Origin: Streptomyces sp. NBC_01264
GTDB taxonomy: Bacteria; Actinomycetota; Actinomycetes; Streptomycetales; Streptomycetaceae
Length of the DNA stretch: 64,000 nucleotides
Direction of reading: 5' to 3'
NCBI RefSeq assembly: GCF_026340675.1
Contig: NZ_JAPEOX010000003.1
Span: forward strand, 62,001-126,000
In this document: positions 34,374 through 42,327 of the stretch, piece by piece
How positions within the stretch are numbered: position 1 is the first letter of the stretch
Layout of the letters: the number at the start of each line of letters is the position of its first letter
The notes under the pieces: generated by a model
The model's input: the letters and a program-made list of their open reading frames with translations, nothing else
Told to the model about the DNA's origin: nothing
Databases searched by the model: none
Translations under genes and position numbers: made by a program

Positions 34374-34406
34374 TTGGCTGCGCGGGGACGAGTAACGTGC
34401 CTGATC

Positions 34407-35315
34407 ATGCTCGCTATACGGTTCGACCGGTTCGGCGGTCCCGAGGTGCTCATGGCCGTCGATGTGCCCGCCCCGGTTCCCGGGCCCGGCGAGGTGCTGA
34501 TCACCGTGGAGGCGGCCGGCGTCAACTTCGCCGACACGTTCCAGGTGGACGGGTCCTACCTCTCCCCCGGCCTGCTGCCCCACATCCCCGGCAGCGAGGT
34601 CGTCGGCCGGACCGAGGACGGACGCCGGGTCCTCGCCAAGGTCACCCACGGGTACGCGGAACAGGTGGTCGCCCCGGAGTCGGCCCTGGTGGAGATCCCC
34701 GAGGAACTGGACGCCTCCCGGGCTCTCGCCCTGCTGATGCAGGGGGTCACCGCCTGGCACCTGCTGCGCTCCGCCGCCTGGTTGCGACCCGGTGAGAGCG
34801 TCGTCGTGCACTCCGCCGCGGGCGGCGTGGGCAGCCTCGCGGTCCAGTTGGCCCGGGAGTTCGGGGCGGGCCGCGTCCTGGCGCAGGCGTCCACGCCGGA
34901 GAAGGAGCGGATCGCCTTGGATCTGGGCGCCGACGAGGTCGCCCGGTATCCGCTGGCGCTGCGTGCGGACGTGATCCTGGACGCGGCCGGCGGCAGCCTC
35001 TTCGACCACGCGCTCGGCTCCCTCGCCGACTTCGGCCGACTCGTCACCTACGGCAACGCGTCCCGTACCGCGTTCGCCGCGCTCGACCCGGCACGGCTGA
35101 GCCGGCTCAACGCCGCCGTCGTCGGCTTCTGGCTGCGGCCCACGCTGGCTCGTCCGGGGGCCCTGCGCGAGCCGTTGGAGGAGCTCTTCGCGCTCACCCT
35201 CCAGGGGCGGCTGCGTCCGGTGACCGGCGCCGACTACCCGCTCGCCGAGGCCCGTACGGCCCACACCGACCTGCGGGAGCGCCGTACGACGGGCAAGGTC
35301 GTGCTCCGGCCCTGA
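34407..35315 (+). CDS. Zinc-binding-dehydrogenase-like quinone oxidoreductase (MDR family)
   Basis: A 302-residue medium-chain reductase from ATG 34407 (MLAIRFDRFGGPEVL); the ribosome site is weak. The GroES-like N-terminal part (VEAAGVNFADTFQVDG, PGSEVVG) and Rossmann motif HSAAGGVGSLAVQLAREFGA fit NADPH-dependent quinone oxidoreductases; no structural zinc Cys cluster is seen. Members reduce quinones or enones. It may reduce a polyketide intermediate or simply be a neighbouring gene. It is separated from the carboxylase gene by a terminator-like repeat and is convergent with the monooxygenase gene. Confidence 0.88.
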   Translation: MLAIRFDRFGGPEVLMAVDVPAPVPGPGEVLITVEAAGVNFADTFQVDGSYLSPGLLPHIPGSEVVGRTEDGRRVLAKVTHGYAEQVVAPESALVEIPEELDASRALALLMQGVTAWHLLRSAAWLRPGESVVVHSAAGGVGSLAVQLAREFGAGRVLAQASTPEKERIALDLGADEVARYPLALRADVILDAAGGSLFDHALGSLADFGRLVTYGNASRTAFAALDPARLSRLNAAVVGFWLRPTLARPGALREPLEELFALTLQGRLRPVTGADYPLAEARTAHTDLRERRTTGKVVLRP

Positions 35316-35324
35316 AAGCCGGCT

Positions 35325-35360
35325 GAAGGCCGCGTGCGAGGAACTCCGCACGCGGCCTTC
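35325..35360. terminator. Bidirectional terminator hairpin
   Basis: Perfect 14-bp arms (35325-35338 and 35347-35360) with an 8-base loop, in the 61-base gap between convergent genes. Confidence 0.85.
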
Positions 35361-35376
35361 GTCGAGGGCCGGCGGT

Positions 35377-36561
35377 CTAGAAGAACTCGGTGTCGGGGTC
35401 GAGTCCGACGAGCACCCGGCCGTACGCCTCGAAACCGCCGAGCGGCGCCATCAGGCCGTGCAGCGCGAGCCCCTGGATGTCCCGGTGCACGCGCTGGAAC
35501 GGCTGGGAGCGCTGGATGACCGAAGCACCGCTGACCGAGTGCAGGATGTCGACGGACTCCTTCGCCAGCAGGACCGCGTAGGCGATCTGGCTGCGGATCT
35601 CCACCCGGTCGTTCACGGACATGCGTTCGTCCGCGTCCGCGGCGCCCTGCATGCGCAGGGTCCAGCTGTCGGCCAGTGCCTGGGCCGCGGAGATCTTGTT
35701 GGCGGCGGCGGCGACCTGGAACTGGATGTGCGGGTGTGCGCTCTGCTCTTCCCAGTGCGTGTAGGCGATGCCCTTGCCGGGCAGCCGGGCGAGGAAGAGT
35801 TCGAGGCCGGCCCGGGCCATTCCGACGTAGGCCGCCGCGGACAGTGCCATCACGTACGCGGTGAGTCCGTACTCGCGGCCGCTCCCCGCGGTGTGGGCAC
35901 GGCCGGGGACCTGGCCCTCCAGCACCTCCATCCCGTCCACGACCCGGTGGGCCGGGACGAAGAGGTCGGTGACGGAGGAGGTGCAACTGCCGGTACCCGC
36001 GGCCGAGGTGACGTCCCAGTCGTCGGCGAGGGTCATCGCGTCGGCGGGCACCACCGCGTAGACCTCCTCGTGCACGCCGTCGGTGCGGTCGACGAGGGCG
36101 GCGAGAATGTTCCAGTCGGCGCCGCGGATGCCGGTGTTGAAGCGCCAGCTTCCGTTCAGGAGGAAGCCGCCCTCGGTGCGGGTCGCCCGGCCGGTGGGGG
36201 TGAAGCCTCCGGAGACCTTCAGCGAACCCCCACTGGTCGCGTAGATCTCCTCCTGCGCGAGGTCGGGGTACTGGGAGATGATCCAGGCGCTGGAGATCCA
36301 GGCGTTGGCCACCCATCCCGTGGAGCCGCAGCCGCGAGCTATCTCGGCGATGATCGCGAACTGGTCGGCGAGCGGCAGGTCCAGCCCGCCGAACCTGCGC
36401 GGAACCGCGGACCGGAAGACGCCGGCCTGATCCAGCAGGTCGAGGTTCTCCTGCGCGAGCCAGCCGCGTTCCTCGGTCAGGCGCCCGTTCTCACGGAGTA
36501 CGGGTGCTATCTCCCGAACCGCTTTCAGTACCGTGCCGGTGTCGATGTCGACCGTGGCCAT
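35377..36561 (-). CDS. Acyl-CoA-dehydrogenase-fold flavin-dependent monooxygenase 1 (group D)
   Basis: A 394-residue protein from ATG 36561 with a strong AGAGGAGG site. Its fold pattern (ENLDLLDQAGVFRSAVPRRFGGLDLPLADQ, STGWVANAWISSAWI, WRFNTGIRGADW, C-terminal PFQRVHRDIQGLALHGL) matches group D two-component monooxygenases of the HpaB/HsaA type, which take reduced flavin from a separate reductase. The acyl-CoA dehydrogenase catalytic base pattern is not evident, which supports hydroxylation rather than desaturation. The reductase at 30634-31170 is the likely partner. It is paralogous to the gene at 40907-42085. Likely role: hydroxylation or epoxidation of the released polyketide (inference). 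Confidence 0.85.
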   Translation of the reverse strand: MATVDIDTGTVLKAVREIAPVLRENGRLTEERGWLAQENLDLLDQAGVFRSAVPRRFGGLDLPLADQFAIIAEIARGCGSTGWVANAWISSAWIISQYPDLAQEEIYATSGGSLKVSGGFTPTGRATRTEGGFLLNGSWRFNTGIRGADWNILAALVDRTDGVHEEVYAVVPADAMTLADDWDVTSAAGTGSCTSSVTDLFVPAHRVVDGMEVLEGQVPGRAHTAGSGREYGLTAYVMALSAAAYVGMARAGLELFLARLPGKGIAYTHWEEQSAHPHIQFQVAAAANKISAAQALADSWTLRMQGAADADERMSVNDRVEIRSQIAYAVLLAKESVDILHSVSGASVIQRSQPFQRVHRDIQGLALHGLMAPLGGFEAYGRVLVGLDPDTEFF

Positions 36562-36810
36562 CCTGCCTCCTCTGCCGCGATATTCATTCGATTCGGCCCC
36601 GACTGTACCGGCGTTCCATTGCACTACTTCCGGAATTCCCTCACACCTCGATCATTGCCGGGACTTTGAATTGATGAGCGTCCGGTTACCGCGATATGGG
36701 ATTCTTGAAGGTTCCCGGCGGAGTCCGCATGCTCGTCACACGCCCTCGGCACGGGCCCGGCGCGGACAGGGGCCGATTCACCTGCCCGCGCCGGGAGTCG
36801 GAGCCAGCGG

Positions 36811-37299
36811 TCAGCGCCCGCTCTCGTCGGTCCAGATGCGGCTGCTGAGGTCCGAGCCCCGGAGCACCTGCACCCGCCAGGGATCGATGCGCAGGACGTG
36901 GTACTTGGGGTCCTCGGGGCCGCCGCGCCAGAAGTTGAGCGGGTTGTAGCCGACGCCCGCGGGGCTTCCCTTGCGGTAGAGGTCCCAGGCGTACTGCCTG
37001 GTTTCCTGGTCCTCGGCCCAGGCGGAGACGCTGTCGACGAACACCGCGTTCTGGCGGGGGGACCAGTACGAGTAGGTGGTGTGCGGGTTGTTGGCCAGAT
37101 GGGCGACCTTGACGGGTGTCTTGTAGGCGGCCAGCCAGCCGACCGGCTTTCCGTCGACCACTTCCCAGATGGGCAGGAGCACCCGGGCCCGGGGGCGCGA
37201 TTTTCTGTCCACCGTGATCATGGTGCAGTAGACGATGTCCTGGATGTAGGAGAAGAACTTGTCTTCGATTTCCGAGAAGGATTCCACGCTGGTAGCCAT
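36811..37299 (-). CDS. PNPOx-like split-barrel flavin/F420-binding family protein
   Basis: A 162-residue protein; ATG 37299 (MATSVESFSEIEDKFF) has AGAGGAA upstream. Motifs CTMITVDRKSRPRARVLLPIWE, GWLAAYKTPVKVAHLANNPHTTYSYWSP and the C-terminal PWRVQVLRG fit the pyridoxamine 5'-phosphate oxidase-like / general stress FMN-binding split barrel. Members bind FMN or F420 and may act as reductases or oxidases of small molecules. It lies 249 bases upstream of monooxygenase 1, same strand, and divergent from the SARP gene. A function in the pathway is not proven. Confidence 0.8.
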   Translation of the reverse strand: MATSVESFSEIEDKFFSYIQDIVYCTMITVDRKSRPRARVLLPIWEVVDGKPVGWLAAYKTPVKVAHLANNPHTTYSYWSPRQNAVFVDSVSAWAEDQETRQYAWDLYRKGSPAGVGYNPLNFWRGGPEDPKYHVLRIDPWRVQVLRGSDLSSRIWTDESGR

Positions 37300-37746
37300 A
37301 TCTATTCCTCTCGGCATCCGACTCTTTACGGCGAGGGCCATTGGAAGGCCCCTTCCGGCATCAGCATGCGACACGGCCGCCGGTCACGGAAGAAGGCACT
37401 TCGAAGTCACCGACTTATCTCGCGGATACCGTCGGGGACGTGGGGGGACGTGAGGCGGAACGGATCGATGACGCGGACGCACGACCCTCGGCGGCATGGA
37501 CGTTCAGGGGTCTCGCGGGCCATGTGCGCGCCGGCGTCGATCCGTTCCGTCAGGTCCCGGGCCCTGACCGGCGCCCCGCTCCCAGAATTGCCGGGCCCAC
37601 TTCGAATTCCCCGCCGCTCACGGGTTTCCGCATTTCCCGGCCACCCTGGAGGGGATTCCCTTCACGCACTGCTCAAGATTCTTTCAAGGTACCGGTGCGA
37701 GAGTAGGGAAATCCGAATATACGGTCAAACCTTGGAGCGGGGGGCA
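37300..37746. promoter_or_regulatory. Divergent intergenic region between PNPOx-like gene and SARP gene
   Basis: A 447-base region without a convincing gene. It must carry the promoters for both genes. The central part contains a stretch resembling the start of the HxlR gene at 43981 (listed separately); the last 130 bases before the SARP start are AT-richer. No clear SARP-type heptamer repeats were recognised. Confidence 0.6.
37388..37432 (+). pseudogene. Sequence related to the 5' end of the HxlR gene
   Basis: The words GGAAGAA, GCACTT, GAAGTCACCGA and later GATACCG occur here in the same order and spacing as at the start of the HxlR gene (43983-44026, where GTACCG corresponds to the last word). 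In the same frame this stretch encodes EEGTSKSPTYLADT against EERTLKSPSHCTGT. It lacks the ATG and soon diverges. It may be a relic of a duplicated HxlR gene or a conserved regulatory segment. Confidence 0.45.
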
Positions 37747-39885
37747 ATGAGGTTCAGATTGCTGGGGCCGTTGGACGCGATATCGGCAGACGGACCCGTT
37801 GCCCTGGGAGGCACGAAGCAGCGCGCGACGCTCGGATATCTGCTGCTGCACGCCAACCGCGTGGTGGCGACGAGCAAGCTCGTGGACGTCCTGTGGGAAA
37901 CGGAGGACGCACCGGCCACGGCCCGGAAGATCCTGCACAACGCGATATGGGGACTGCGGACGATCCTGACCGAAGGCGCCGGGCCGGCCTCCCCCGGTGC
38001 GCCGGAACTCGTGACCAAGGCGCCGGGCTACATGCTGCGTGTCGATCCGGACGATGTGGATCTCCTGGTCTTCCGCCGATGGGTGGCCGCCGGCCGGGCC
38101 GAACTGGCCGCTGGTTCACCGGACGAGGCCTCGCGGCTGCTGAAGAAGGGGCTCGACCTCTGGGGAGGCCCGCTCCTCGCCGATCTGGCCGAGTCGGGCA
38201 TCGCCTGGCCGGAGCTGGACGCCGCTCGCCGGGACCGGCTCGATGTCCTGGAGGACTTCTTCGAGGCCGAACTGGAGTGCGGTCGCCATCACTCCGTGCT
38301 CGGCGAGCTGACGATGATGGCCGAGGCCGAGCCGTGGCGCGAGCGGGCGCGCGGGCAGTTGATGCTGGCACTGTACCGCTGCGGACGGCAGGCCGACGCG
38401 CTGAACGTCTACGAGCGGGGACGGTCCTCGCTGGTGGAGAACCTCGGTCTGGAACCGGGCCACGGCCTGCGTACGCTCCAGCACGCGATCCTGACCCACG
38501 ACCCCGTGCTGGCCGCGGAGGTACCGGCTCCACCGCGCGAGGTCGTCACTGCGGCCGTCACCGCGGCCGTCACCGCGGCCGTCGCACCCCGCGCCCCGGT
38601 CGAACAGCCCGCTCCCGCCCCGCTGGTGGTGCCGCGCCAGGGCCGCGCGACCGTGACGGAGCGGATTCCCGTGAGCGCCCTGCTCGTGGGGCTCCGGCTG
38701 GGCAGTCTCGACGAGGCGTCCCCCCGGGAGATCGACGCGGCCCTCCACACCGTCGAGGACGTCATCACCCGGTTCGGCGGCACCGTGGTCGCCGCGATCG
38801 GATCGGTCACGTTGGCCCTCTTCGGCGTCCACGGACCCGGGGAGGACGATCCCGAACGGGCCGTGCGGGCCGCCCTGACCCTGCGCGAGAGGTTCTCGAT
38901 CGACACGCAGACGGCCCTCAGGGCCGCGGTGACCACCGGCAGGGCCCTGGTCCGGCTCGATCCGGAGGCCGAGGTCGGTCGCCCGTCGGCCATCGGAGCC
39001 GTGCTGGACGACGGCCGGGCCATGCTGGCACGGGTGCCGGACGGCGAGGTGTGGATGAGCGGTGCGGCGCGCCTGGCGACCACGGCGTCCGTCGCGGCGA
39101 AGCCGGCCGCCGGCTCCCAGGACGGGTGGCAGGTCTTGGGGCTGGTGGGGGACGAAGCAGGTTTCCGTACCGACCGCGAGCACGAGCTGGGGGTGCTGAA
39201 CGGTCTGCTCGACTGGGCCCGGCACAGCTCCGTTCCCCATCTGGTGACCGTCCTCGGCGCGCCGGGCGTCGGCAAGTCCCATCTGCTGGCGGAGTTCGAG
39301 CGCAGCATCGCCGTGCAGTCGCCGGCGACCGCGCGCGTACTGAGCGCCCGGGCCACCGGCCGGGGTGAGCCGCTGTCCGTGGCCGGGCTGATCCTCTCCG
39401 GCTACTGCGGTGTGCTGGCCGAGGACGCGGCCGAGGTCTCCCGGGCCAAACTCGCCACGGCCGTCTGGCGTCTGCCCCTGCCCAAGGCACGCCGCGTCCA
39501 CGTGTACCAACGCCTCCTGCCGCTCCTGCCCTCGGGCGGCTCGTCGGTGCACCCGGCCGACCGGGGCGAGGTCCTGAACGTGTGGGCGGAGCTCCTCGCG
39601 GCGGCCGCCGCGCTCGAACCGGTCGTGGTCTTCGTCGACGACGCCCACAAGGCGGCGGACGTCGTACTGGACCGGCTCGAGTCGCTGTCCGACGGCGCGG
39701 GCACGGCCCCGTTGCTCACCGTCGCCACGGCCCGGCCGGAGCTGCTCGACCGCCGCCCCGGCTGGGGCGGCGGAAAGCACCGCGCGTCGACGCTGACCCT
39801 GCTGCCTCCGCGGACGGACCGGTCCGCGGTTCCCCCGGCGGCCGATCCGTACGCTCCGGCGCGCGGACGGAAGGTCGCCGTGTGA
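37747..39885 (+). CDS. SARP regulator with cyclase-homology and AAA domains (PimR-like, C-terminally short)
   Basis: A 712-residue regulator from ATG 37747 (MRFRLLGPLDA), with a GGAGCGGGG site. Domains: OmpR-like winged helix (1-100, TKQRATLGYLLLHANRVV), BTAD (about 100-250), a linker with a 12-base repeat coding VTAA units, a nucleotide-cyclase-homology domain (about 305-430, RFGGTVVAAIGSVTLALFG), and an AAA ATPase with GAPGVGKSH (Walker A) and VVVFVDDAHKA (Walker B). The order matches PimR-type SARP-LAL activators of polyketide clusters. It stops soon after Walker B, with no TPR/LAL C-terminus, so it is either a natural short form or a truncated one. Likely pathway-specific activator of the PKS cluster. 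Confidence 0.88.
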   Translation: MRFRLLGPLDAISADGPVALGGTKQRATLGYLLLHANRVVATSKLVDVLWETEDAPATARKILHNAIWGLRTILTEGAGPASPGAPELVTKAPGYMLRVDPDDVDLLVFRRWVAAGRAELAAGSPDEASRLLKKGLDLWGGPLLADLAESGIAWPELDAARRDRLDVLEDFFEAELECGRHHSVLGELTMMAEAEPWRERARGQLMLALYRCGRQADALNVYERGRSSLVENLGLEPGHGLRTLQHAILTHDPVLAAEVPAPPREVVTAAVTAAVTAAVAPRAPVEQPAPAPLVVPRQGRATVTERIPVSALLVGLRLGSLDEASPREIDAALHTVEDVITRFGGTVVAAIGSVTLALFGVHGPGEDDPERAVRAALTLRERFSIDTQTALRAAVTTGRALVRLDPEAEVGRPSAIGAVLDDGRAMLARVPDGEVWMSGAARLATTASVAAKPAAGSQDGWQVLGLVGDEAGFRTDREHELGVLNGLLDWARHSSVPHLVTVLGAPGVGKSHLLAEFERSIAVQSPATARVLSARATGRGEPLSVAGLILSGYCGVLAEDAAEVSRAKLATAVWRLPLPKARRVHVYQRLLPLLPSGGSSVHPADRGEVLNVWAELLAAAAALEPVVVFVDDAHKAADVVLDRLESLSDGAGTAPLLTVATARPELLDRRPGWGGGKHRASTLTLLPPRTDRSAVPPAADPYAPARGRKVAV

Positions 39886-39902
39886 GGTCGCGGGACCGCG
39901 AA

Positions 39903-39932
39903 GGGGCCCCGCCGGTGATCCGGCGGGGCCCC
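39903..39932. terminator. Bidirectional terminator hairpin
   Basis: Perfect 13-bp arms (39903-39915, 39920-39932) around TGAT, in the 79-base convergent gap between the SARP and NmrA-type genes. Confidence 0.85.
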
Positions 39933-39964
39933 GGCACGTCGGGCCTGAAGGGAACCCGGGGAAC

Positions 39965-40807
39965 TCAGACGTTCCAGACGCCCCGCGCGGCGGCGTCCTT
40001 CACGAAGTCGGAGAAGTCCCGGGGCTCACGGCCCAGCACGCGACGGACCGTGTCCGTGGGGGTGGCGTTCTTGTCGTCGCGGATCTGGGCGACGAGATCG
40101 GCGACGAAGAGCGCGTAGTCGGCGGGTACGTCGTAGCCCACGAGCTCGTCCACGTAGGCCTGGTGCTCGACGGGGACGTAGCGGATGTCCCGGCCGGTGG
40201 CCCGGGCGATCTCGCTGACGGCTTCGTCCAGGGTCAGGGCCCGGGCGCCGCTCAGCTCGTAGGTCTGTCCGGCGTGGCCGTCCTCCAGGAGGGCCTCGAC
40301 CGCGACGGCGGCGACGTCCTCGGCGTCGACGAACGGCTCGCGGCCCGACCCCGCGGGCAGGGACAGCTCACCGGCGCGGACACCGTCCAGCAGGACGCCC
40401 TCGTCGAAGTTCTGGAAGAACCAGTTGGGCCGCAGCACGGTCCACTCGGCACCGGACTCCTGGACGGCGCGCTCGCCGGCTATCAGGGACTTGCCGCCGA
40501 CCGGCTCGCTCACCCGGGCCTGGAGCAGCACCAGCCGGCGGACCCCGCTGTCGACGGCGAGGCCGGACAGCTTGCGCAGGGCCGCATCGGCGTCCCAGAC
40601 ACCGGGCTTGTCCTGCGCGTCCACCAGGTAGGCGACGTCGACGCCGGCGAGCGCGGGCTCCCAGGTGCCGGCGTCGTCCCAGTCGAAGCGGACGTCTCCG
40701 GAGCGGCTGGCGGCGCGGACGGTGGCCCCGCGCTCCTTCAGCTGGTTCACGACGCGGCGGCCGGTCTTTCCCGTGCCGCCGAGGACGAGGACGGTGGTGT
40801 CGGTCAT
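39965..40807 (-). CDS. NmrA-type atypical SDR, NAD(P)-binding
   Basis: A 280-residue protein from ATG 40807 with AGGAAGG before it. VLVLGGTGKTGRRVV is the Rossmann dinucleotide loop, and the overall pattern (RRLVLLQARVSEP, LRPNWFFQNF, FVDAEDVAAVAVEALL, YELSGARALTLDEAVSEIARATGR) is the NmrA/atypical-SDR group. Classical SDR catalytic Tyr-x-x-x-Lys is not seen, so it could be a redox sensor or a reductase acting on quinone or imine substrates. It follows monooxygenase 2 on the same strand after a double hairpin. The coelimycin cluster has a comparable small NAD-binding protein (CpkJ, from memory). Confidence 0.85.
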   Translation of the reverse strand: MTDTTVLVLGGTGKTGRRVVNQLKERGATVRAASRSGDVRFDWDDAGTWEPALAGVDVAYLVDAQDKPGVWDADAALRKLSGLAVDSGVRRLVLLQARVSEPVGGKSLIAGERAVQESGAEWTVLRPNWFFQNFDEGVLLDGVRAGELSLPAGSGREPFVDAEDVAAVAVEALLEDGHAGQTYELSGARALTLDEAVSEIARATGRDIRYVPVEHQAYVDELVGYDVPADYALFVADLVAQIRDDKNATPTDTVRRVLGREPRDFSDFVKDAAARGVWNV

Positions 40808-40841
40808 GGCAATGGGCCTTCCTGGAAGGGGGATGTACGAG

Positions 40842-40901
40842 ACCGGGCCGCCCGCGCGTGCGGGCGGCCCGGTGGCCGGAGCGTTCCGGTCATCCGGAAC
40901 G
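40842..40901 (-). terminator. Tandem hairpins between monooxygenase 2 and NmrA genes
   Basis: Two perfect inverted repeats: 14-bp arms 40842-40855/40860-40873 with a GCGT loop and 8-bp arms 40882-40889/40894-40901 with a TCAT loop. They lie in the 99-base gap after the monooxygenase stop and probably terminate or attenuate before the NmrA-type gene. Confidence 0.75.
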
Positions 40902-40906
40902 GTGGA

Positions 40907-42085
40907 TCACAGGAACGGGGTGTCGGGGGCGAGACCGAGGATGGCCCGTCCGTGCACTTCCTGGTTGGTGTTGAAGGCGAACAGGGCGTGCAGGGCCAGG
41001 CCCTGGATGTCCCGGTGGAACCGCTGGAACGGCACGTCGCGCATGATCACCGAGGCACCGGCGGCCTCGAACAGCCCGTCGACGGCTTCCTTCGCGAGCT
41101 GGATGGCGTAGCCGGCCTTGCCCCGGGCTGCGGCACGCTCGTCCACGGAGGGGCTCGTGCCGGCGTCGGCGTGCTGCTGGAGCTGACGCAGCCAGGTCTC
41201 CTGGAGCGCCTCGGCGGCCGCGATCTTGTTGGCGGCGACGGCGACCTGGATCTGGGTGACCGGCGACTGACTCTGGTCGGTCCAGGAGGTGTAGGTGATG
41301 CCGCGGCCCGGCAGCCGGTCCAGGAACAGCTCGTAGGCGCCCTTGGCCATCCCGATGTACGCGGAGGCGCCCTGTGCCATGAAGAAGGGGACGAAGGCGT
41401 AGTTGGTGCCGGTGGCGCCGGTGTTGGAGCGGTCGCCGGTGGTGCCGCCGAGCACCTCGATCAGGCTGACCACCCGGTGGGCCGGGACCGTCACGTTCTC
41501 GGCGCTGACCGTGGAGCTGCCGGTGCCCGCGGCGGACGAGGCGTGCCAGTCGTCGGCGATGCTCAGCTCGCTGAACGGGACGAGGGCCGCATAGGGGGCC
41601 GGGGTCCCGTCCGGTCCGGTGAGCAGAGCGGACAGCAGCGCCCAGTTCGCACCCCGGGAGCCGGAGATCCACTTCCAGGAGCCGCTGAGGGTGTACGAGC
41701 CTTCGCCCGCCGTCAGCGTGCCGGAGGGGGTGAAGCCGGTGGAGACGCGCACCGCGCCGCCGGCGTAGACCTCCTCCTGGGCCTTGTCGGGGAAGAGGCT
41801 GGGAACCCAGGAGCTGGACACCCAGATCATCGAGACCCAGCCGGTGGCCGTGTCGGCGCGGGCTATCTCGCTCAGGATCCTGACCTGGTCGGCGACCGGC
41901 GCCTCGAGGCCACCGAAGCGGCGCGGGACCGCCAGGCGGTACACGCCGGCCTTGTCGAGCAGCTCGATGTTCTCGTCGGGAATCCAGCGACGGTCCTCGG
42001 CCTCGGGCCCGCTCGTGCGGAGCGTGGCGACGAGGGCTGTCACCTCGTCCAGCACCGCGGTGACGGCACTGTCGGTCGTGGTCAT
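40907..42085 (-). CDS. Acyl-CoA-dehydrogenase-fold flavin-dependent monooxygenase 2 (group D)
   Basis: A 392-residue paralogue of the gene at 35377-36561, from ATG 42085 with AGGAGA upstream. The same landmarks recur: DENIELLDKAGVYRLAVPRRFGGLEAPVADQ, ATGWVSMIWVSSSWV, WKWISGSRGANW, and near the end PFQRFHRDIQGLALHALF and LAPDTPFL. It should use reduced flavin from the HpaC-like reductase. Two paralogues in one cluster suggest two oxidation steps or an obligate heteromer. It is the first gene after the MFS gene on this strand, but a hairpin lies between them, so it probably has its own promoter in the 160-250 bases upstream. Confidence 0.85.
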   Translation of the reverse strand: MTTTDSAVTAVLDEVTALVATLRTSGPEAEDRRWIPDENIELLDKAGVYRLAVPRRFGGLEAPVADQVRILSEIARADTATGWVSMIWVSSSWVPSLFPDKAQEEVYAGGAVRVSTGFTPSGTLTAGEGSYTLSGSWKWISGSRGANWALLSALLTGPDGTPAPYAALVPFSELSIADDWHASSAAGTGSSTVSAENVTVPAHRVVSLIEVLGGTTGDRSNTGATGTNYAFVPFFMAQGASAYIGMAKGAYELFLDRLPGRGITYTSWTDQSQSPVTQIQVAVAANKIAAAEALQETWLRQLQQHADAGTSPSVDERAAARGKAGYAIQLAKEAVDGLFEAAGASVIMRDVPFQRFHRDIQGLALHALFAFNTNQEVHGRAILGLAPDTPFL

Positions 42086-42249
42086 CCTGTCTCCTAAAAA
42101 TTTGCCGCAGCAACTTTACGGCGCGTGTTTTCTTTTACGCCGACGGGCATTCGTATTCTCTCCGAAGACGGGTCATGTACAGGTAATCCGGCAGTCTCGA
42201 CAAAGGGTTGAGCAGGCGGTTACCGAGGAATGTGGCCGCACATGAAATG

Positions 42250-42291
42250 GCATTGCCCTGACCTCCAGGGGGATGGAGGCCAGGGCAATGC
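42250..42291 (-). terminator. Terminator hairpin after MFS gene
   Basis: GCATTGCCCTG (42250-42260) pairs with CAGGGCAATGC (42281-42291), with inner CCTCC/GGAGG pairing. It lies 37 bases after the MFS stop. Confidence 0.8.
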
Positions 42292-42327
42292 TGTCCGTGC
42301 GCGCCGGCTGGTTCGCAGGCGCGAGAA

